A DNA stretch of 11,198 bases from an uncultured Flavobacterium sp. (GTDB lineage Bacteria; Bacteroidota; Bacteroidia; Flavobacteriales; Flavobacteriaceae): assembly GCA_946886675.1 (NCBI GenBank), contig CAMPIZ010000026.1:1-11198 (forward strand). Direction: 5' to 3'. Shown here piece by piece: positions 8,539-11,198 of the stretch. Made by a program: the position numbers and the translations under genes. The notes under the pieces were generated by a model, which searched no databases, had not been told where the DNA came from, and saw only the letters and a list, made by a program, of their open reading frames with translations. Positions within the stretch are counted from its first letter, which is position 1, and each line of letters opens with the position of its first letter.

Positions 8539-9129
8539 TTAACCAATCTTTATTGTTTTCACGGCTTCTTCAAATTCCTTCGAACGGTCTTTGCCGTTTA
8601 TCTCATCAGTAAAATTAAGATGAAAAACATAATTCCTTACTGGAATTATATAAGTATAACTGCGTATTGTTGTGTTCTTACCATTTACCATCATAGAATA
8701 AGTGGCTATGTAGTATACACTTTTAATTCCTGAAATTTCAATTTGTTTTGGTTTCTGCAACAGTTTAAATTCAGGCTGGTATTTTTTAAGGCTTTCTGCG
8801 TTTAGTTTTGTTGCTTTCAGAAGCTTTTTAATATCTTTTTCTGAGTTTGCAGCTACATTAAACTGCATTTTAGGAATGTAATTACCGCCTTCCTTTATAG
8901 TTTCCCTGTCATAAAACAAAGTAAGAAAAACAGAACGGCTATCGTCCAGTATTTTATTCCTTTCACTGCCGCTAAGCTCTATGTGAGCAGGAAATCCGTT
9001 GCGGTTATCTTCCCACCACGTTTGTGGTATTTCTATACTAAGGCCAAAGCCCTTATTGTGGTAAATTTTCTGCCCAAAAGCAAAATTCATACTCAATAGA
9101 AGTAAAAAGGCTGTAAAGGTACTTTTCAT
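8539..9129 (-). CDS. Secreted protein of unknown function, PsbP/DcrB-like pattern
   Basis: This is a 196-residue protein with a clear signal peptide (MKSTFTAFLLLLSMNFAFGQ, cleavage near residue 19-20) and no lipobox Cys, so probably a soluble periplasmic protein. The mature part begins with GFGLSIEIPQTWWED and ends with a beta-rich stretch (RSYTYIIPVRNYVFHLNFTD) and a helix (EFEEAVKTIKI). This order, an early 'iPxxW' turn and a late strand-strand-helix, resembles the PsbP/Mog1/DcrB-like fold seen in many small exported proteins. That is a pattern impression, not a firm family call. The 3' end faces the M1 peptidase gene with only 12 bases between the stops and no clear hairpin, so the two messages may overlap. 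It has its own predicted promoter at 9149-9156 behind the thioesterase terminator. Confidence 0.8.
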   Translation of the reverse strand: MKSTFTAFLLLLSMNFAFGQKIYHNKGFGLSIEIPQTWWEDNRNGFPAHIELSGSERNKILDDSRSVFLTLFYDRETIKEGGNYIPKMQFNVAANSEKDIKKLLKATKLNAESLKKYQPEFKLLQKPKQIEISGIKSVYYIATYSMMVNGKNTTIRSYTYIIPVRNYVFHLNFTDEINGKDRSKEFEEAVKTIKIG

Positions 9130-9148
9130 GGCTTAAATTATTATGCAA

Positions 9149-9156
9149 CAAACATA
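9149..9156 (-). promoter_or_regulatory. -7 promoter box of the 196-residue secreted protein gene
   Basis: On the minus strand TATGTTTG matches TAnnTTTG exactly, giving a predicted start near 9144 and a leader of about 15 bases. A TTTTTG in the loop of the preceding terminator (9177-9172) could serve as the -33 box, but the 15-base spacer is shorter than usual. Confidence 0.45.
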
Positions 9157-9161
9157 ATCAA

Positions 9162-9189
9162 AAAAGGCATCCAAAAACGGATGCCTTTT
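9162..9189 (-). terminator. Intrinsic terminator of the riboswitch/Dph6-like/thioesterase transcript
   Basis: A perfect 11-bp inverted repeat AAAAGGCATCC (9162-9172) / GGATGCCTTTT (9179-9189) surrounds a 6-base loop. Read on the minus strand it begins right after the thioesterase stop codon and ends in a run of six T (9165-9160). This is a textbook intrinsic terminator. The stem core is the same as that of the terminator at 10571-10596. Confidence 0.9.
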
Positions 9190-9190
9190 A

Positions 9191-9574
9191 CTAAACTATT
9201 TTTATGGGTACTTTGTTTTCGTCTATAGCTACAAAAGTAAACTCTCCGGTTACGGCTTTTTCTCTGGTGTTCTCATACATTTGCTCCACATATATTTCAA
9301 CCCGCACTTTAAGGCTGGTAGTACCTACATAAGTTACTTTACCTATGAGTTCTACAATTGTTCCTGCAGGTATTGGTTTTTTAAAATCAATACGGTCGCT
9401 GCTAACGGTTACCATACGCTGGCGGCTAAACCGAGTTGCGGCAATAAAAGCCACTTCATCCATAAGGTGCATGGCTGTTCCTCCAAAGAGAGTATCATAA
9501 TGGTTTGTGGTATTAGGAAAAACGGCTTTAAATATCCTTGTTTCTGATTGTTTTATTTTTTCTTCGGTTGTCAT
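9191..9574 (-). CDS. Hotdog-fold acyl-CoA thioesterase (YciA/BFIT-like)
   Basis: This 127-residue protein belongs to the acyl-CoA hydrolase (YciA-like, COG1607) group, which cleaves acyl-CoA to free acid and CoA in the cytoplasm. The hallmark FPNTTNHYDTLFGGTAMHLMDEVAFIAA (19-46) holds the central hotdog helix with the conserved GG and Asp39, the likely catalytic residue. VTVSSDRIDFKKPIPAGTIVELIGKVTYVGTTSLKVRVEIYVE (55-97) matches the family's substrate and CoA-binding strands. It lacks the extended C-terminal tail of longer homologues and is a single-domain protein expected to oligomerise. It begins 18 bases after the Dph6-like gene with no promoter-like box between them and ends in the strong terminator at 9162-9189. 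It is therefore predicted to be under the same cobalamin riboswitch. The substrate cannot be read from the sequence. Confidence 0.92.
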   Translation of the reverse strand: MTTEEKIKQSETRIFKAVFPNTTNHYDTLFGGTAMHLMDEVAFIAATRFSRQRMVTVSSDRIDFKKPIPAGTIVELIGKVTYVGTTSLKVRVEIYVEQMYENTREKAVTGEFTFVAIDENKVPIKIV

Positions 9575-9592
9575 TATAAGTAATATTTATAT

Positions 9593-10288
9593 TTATGGTA
9601 GTAAGTCGCAAAACCAATAGCCGGTTTTTATACCGTTATTATTATATTCACTGTAAATAGTTTCACCAATTGTAAAAGGGACAGGATTTTTAAAATAAGG
9701 CCCATCAAAGCAAAATGTGTGAAATTCCCCATTTTCACCACAAGAATCAACATCATCAGGCAGGCTGTTTATAAAGTCATGGTCTATAATGCGACCTGCA
9801 AAAGACTGGTCTAATTTATCACTATTTACACAAACTATTATGGTTTTAAAACCTAACTCGATAAACTTGGTTAGTAATTCTTTTGTGTCTTTTTTCCATA
9901 GAGGGAAGACTGCCTGAATACCATAAGGTTCGAGTTGCTTTTCACGATAGGCCTTTAAGTCTTCCAGAAATATGTCTCCAAAAACAGTGGTTGTATATCC
10001 TTCATTAAGCAGTTCCTGCACTTTACTTTTCATTATGGATTCATATTCCTGATTTGTAGGTTGTTCAGGGAGTTCTATAAGATTGCCGGGAATTCCAATA
10101 GCTTCAATTTGCTTTAACAGAAGCTCCTTGCGCAGGCCATGCATACTCACGCGATTATAATGAGTATTTATAGAGGTAAGGAGGTAGCCGATACTGTAAT
10201 TTTTGTCCTGTAGTGTATAATATAATGCCAGTGCGCTGTCTTTTCCGCTACTCCAGTTAAAATAGGCTTTTTGTTTATTCTCCGTCAC
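9593..10288 (-). CDS. Dph6-like PP-loop ATP pyrophosphatase (diphthine-ammonia ligase family)
   Basis: The 231-residue protein starts with an ATP pyrophosphatase loop, NWSSGKDSA (11-19), used to adenylate a substrate carboxylate or carbonyl. FGDIFLEDLKAYREKQLEPYGIQAVFPLW (103-131) and CGENGEFHTFCFDGP (183-197) match the diphthine-ammonia ligase family (PF01902, COG2102); in eukaryotic Dph6 the latter reads as CGExGEYET. The GTG at 10288 is the only sensible start: an in-frame TGA lies two codons upstream and the PP-loop follows within 12 residues. Diphthamide is not known in bacteria, so the eukaryotic function does not apply. By analogy the enzyme would form an amide with ammonia through an acyl-adenylate. 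It is the first sizeable gene below a cobalamin riboswitch, which points to corrinoid uptake, salvage or modification. That role is inference. The thioesterase gene follows after 18 bases. Confidence 0.9.
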   Translation of the reverse strand: MTENKQKAYFNWSSGKDSALALYYTLQDKNYSIGYLLTSINTHYNRVSMHGLRKELLLKQIEAIGIPGNLIELPEQPTNQEYESIMKSKVQELLNEGYTTTVFGDIFLEDLKAYREKQLEPYGIQAVFPLWKKDTKELLTKFIELGFKTIIVCVNSDKLDQSFAGRIIDHDFINSLPDDVDSCGENGEFHTFCFDGPYFKNPVPFTIGETIYSEYNNNGIKTGYWFCDLLP

Positions 10289-10291
10289 TTT

Positions 10292-10429
10292 TCAGAATTT
10301 AATATACTTTACGGAGTAGCGTGAGAGCATAATAATCCTTCTTTTTTTAGAAAGAATATAGTGCCGACATTGCTTTAACCGCGAAAGCATATAGTCATTA
10401 TTTAAAGGCAGGTCTCCTGGCTTGTACAT
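10292..10429 (-). other. Possible 45-codon leader ORF between aptamer and Dph6-like gene
   Basis: The ~325 bases between the coding regions at 10288 and 10614 hold a terminator, a promoter box, the riboswitch and about 115 bases of leader. An ATG at 10429-10427, inside the aptamer, opens a 45-codon frame (MYKPGDLPLNNDYMLSRLKQ at its start). A second in-frame ATG lies at 10390, just below the aptamer, and would give 32 residues. Both end at a TGA (10294-10292), three bases before the GTG start of the Dph6-like gene. The product would be strongly basic (SKKRRI, two MLSR copies) with no known family. The tight stop-start spacing suggests coupled translation, but chance in an AT-rich leader is a serious alternative. 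Confidence 0.3.
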
Positions 10430-10552
10430 TTTATCTTCCTTCCCGTACAAACAGTGGTTAAACAGATAAAAAAACTTAGTGTACTTTACAGTTGCGCGAC
10501 AGCCCGTGATTTGCACACGGTTCCGTATTAATCTGCGTTAATCAGAACTTTA
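10403..10552 (-). ncRNA. Cobalamin (B12) riboswitch aptamer
   Basis: Read on the minus strand, this region contains the ordered conserved blocks of the cobalamin riboswitch. They are GTTCTG...CAGATTAATACGGAA, then a P5 stem CCGTG (10520-10516) / CACGG (10508-10504), and GCTGTCGCGCAACTGTAA (10503-10486). These are followed by CCACTG (10457-10452), GGGAAGG (10444-10438) and the B12 box AGCCAGGAGACCTGCC (10422-10407). P1 can close between TAAAG (10552-10548) and CTTTA (10407-10403). The class senses adenosyl- or other cobalamins and normally shuts off downstream expression when B12 is plentiful. The leader to the GTG start is about 115 bases. It contains a GCTTT/AAAGC hairpin (10388-10372) and no strong terminator with a T run, so control of translation seems more likely than attenuation. 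The gene controlled is the Dph6-like ATPase and probably the thioesterase after it. Confidence 0.93.
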
Positions 10553-10554
10553 TG

Positions 10555-10562
10555 CAAATGTA
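10555..10562 (-). promoter_or_regulatory. -7 promoter box for the riboswitch transcript
   Basis: On the minus strand TACATTTG matches the Bacteroidota -7 consensus TAnnTTTG exactly. It would start transcription near 10550, right at the edge of the aptamer, which is where the promoter of a riboswitch-led message should be. A -33 box would fall inside the preceding terminator hairpin, and only a weak TGTTC is seen there. Confidence 0.55.
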
Positions 10563-10570
10563 TTAAAAAC

Positions 10571-10596
10571 AAAGGCATCCCGAACAGGATGCCTTT
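10571..10596 (-). terminator. Intrinsic terminator of the 174-residue membrane protein gene
   Basis: AAAGGCATCC (10571-10580) and GGATGCCTTT (10587-10596) form a perfect 10-bp stem with a 6-base loop, 17 bases after the stop of the minus-strand gene at 10614. On that strand it is followed by TTTGTTTTTAATA, a T-rich tail. It insulates the riboswitch transcript, whose promoter box begins nine bases further on. Confidence 0.85.
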
Positions 10597-10613
10597 ATAA
10601 AATATTATTTGTA

Positions 10614-11138
10614 TTACTGCCACATTTCTGAGACCTCATTTTTAAGGTAGGCCACGGCAACACTGCTGGGGCTTTGTTTATCAAAAAGATCGGTAAGTAT
10701 AACTTCCCTTAATTTATTTGCGCTGTCTACCTTATCGCTCATGTTGGCTTTACGAATCATTTGGATAGTAGCATTTTTTGCGGTCGTTATAATATCCCAG
10801 CTTTCTGCGGAGATATATATTTGCTGCGTAAGGTTGTGCTCATATTCCTGCTCAATTTGTGCAATTACATACTCCTCATAATCAAGCTTGTCTGAAGACT
10901 GAGGGGCAATCCTTATCAGCAGCCTGGAAGGGTTAATCCTCTCAAGAAAAAGCACAAGCCTTTCATAAGCCTGCAGTCTTAATGGCATAGCATTTTTTTG
11001 CCCTTCCTTATGTATAAGGTAGCGGCGGCGGCCTTCTTCATTTTTAGTAAACATATTAAAAAAATAGTAGGCAACAAGTCCTACAATTAAGGCCGGAAGA
11101 ATGGCAAACAATACATCTAGAAATTTTGTAAAATCCAT
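10614..11138 (-). CDS. Membrane-anchored protein of unknown function
   Basis: This 174-residue protein has one N-terminal transmembrane helix (about residues 8-30, LDVLFAILPALIVGLVAYYFFNM). A basic patch follows (KNEEGRRRYLIHKEGQK), so the rest probably faces the cytoplasm. The soluble part is mostly helical and charged: MPLRLQAYERLVLFLERINPSRLLIRI (51-77), DYEEYVIAQIEQEYEHNLTQQIYIS (86-110) and SAESWDIITTAKNATIQMIRKA (110-131). It ends with YLKNEVSEMW. I have seen similar uncharacterised proteins in Flavobacteriaceae, but no function is known and no enzyme motif is visible. The ATG at 11138 places the helix right at the N-terminus. A terminator follows the gene, so it ends its own transcript. 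The 60 bases upstream to the window edge show no exact promoter box. Confidence 0.85.
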   Translation of the reverse strand: MDFTKFLDVLFAILPALIVGLVAYYFFNMFTKNEEGRRRYLIHKEGQKNAMPLRLQAYERLVLFLERINPSRLLIRIAPQSSDKLDYEEYVIAQIEQEYEHNLTQQIYISAESWDIITTAKNATIQMIRKANMSDKVDSANKLREVILTDLFDKQSPSSVAVAYLKNEVSEMWQ

Positions 11139-11198
11139 GTTTAGTAATAGTTTGGTGTAAAGTAGTAACGCAGTTAGTATTTATTAATTGTGAAAGGC

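Noticed and set aside
9281..9547. An 88-codon plus-strand open frame
   Set aside because: It is antisense to the thioesterase gene, with no start context or family resemblance.
9593..10288. A true diphthamide synthesis function for the Dph6-like protein
   Set aside because: Diphthamide on elongation factor 2 is known only in archaea and eukaryotes, and no other Dph gene is present here.
10332..10360. The TTCTTT/AAAGAA hairpin in the leader as a riboswitch terminator
   Set aside because: The stem is six A-T-rich pairs and has no T run after it, so it is too weak for intrinsic termination.
10292..10516. A 74-codon minus-strand frame from a GTG as a protein-coding gene
   Set aside because: Its first half lies over conserved riboswitch blocks, which explain that sequence. 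Only the shorter ATG-started part is kept, as a low-confidence leader ORF.

Overview
The window looks like chromosomal DNA of a Flavobacterium-like member of the Bacteroidota. It is AT-rich, with few Shine-Dalgarno sequences before starts and several TAnnTTTG-type -7 promoter boxes. The protein families (short Ppx/GppA, DUF2400, secreted M1 peptidase, LolD-type ATPase) also fit that group. No mobile element, CRISPR array, tRNA or rRNA was seen.

Layout. (1) Bases 1-2563, plus strand: the 3' part of polyphosphate kinase (ppk1), then a short Ppx/GppA phosphatase, so synthesis and breakdown of polyphosphate sit together. A hairpin lies between them. (2) Bases 2570-2706: a probable small membrane protein whose frame is broken at a T6 run. 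Its stop overlaps the stop of the next gene as CTAG. (3) Bases 6345-2703, minus strand: recG, a LolD-type ABC ATPase and a DUF2400 protein, probably one transcript. DUF2400 carries features resembling HhH-GPD DNA glycosylases. (4) Bases 6451-8526, plus strand: a secreted M1 zinc aminopeptidase, divergent from recG. (5) Bases 9129-8539, minus strand: a secreted protein of unknown function. (6) Bases 10562-9162, minus strand: a promoter, a cobalamin riboswitch, a leader with a small ORF, a Dph6-like PP-loop ATP pyrophosphatase, a hotdog acyl-CoA thioesterase and a terminator. (7) Bases 11138-10614, minus strand: a membrane-anchored protein of unknown function, followed by its own terminator.

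The most interesting unit is (6). The riboswitch has the recognisable B12 box and core, yet the genes directly below it are a Dph6-like amidoligase-type enzyme and a thioesterase. No B12 transport or synthesis gene is visible. Bacteria are not known to make diphthamide, so this Dph6 relative may have a corrinoid-related job. A small ORF that starts inside the aptamer stops three bases before the GTG start of the enzyme, which suggests coupled translation.

The two terminators in the right part share the same GGCATCC/GGATGCC stem. Each is followed within a few bases by the -7 box of the next transcript.
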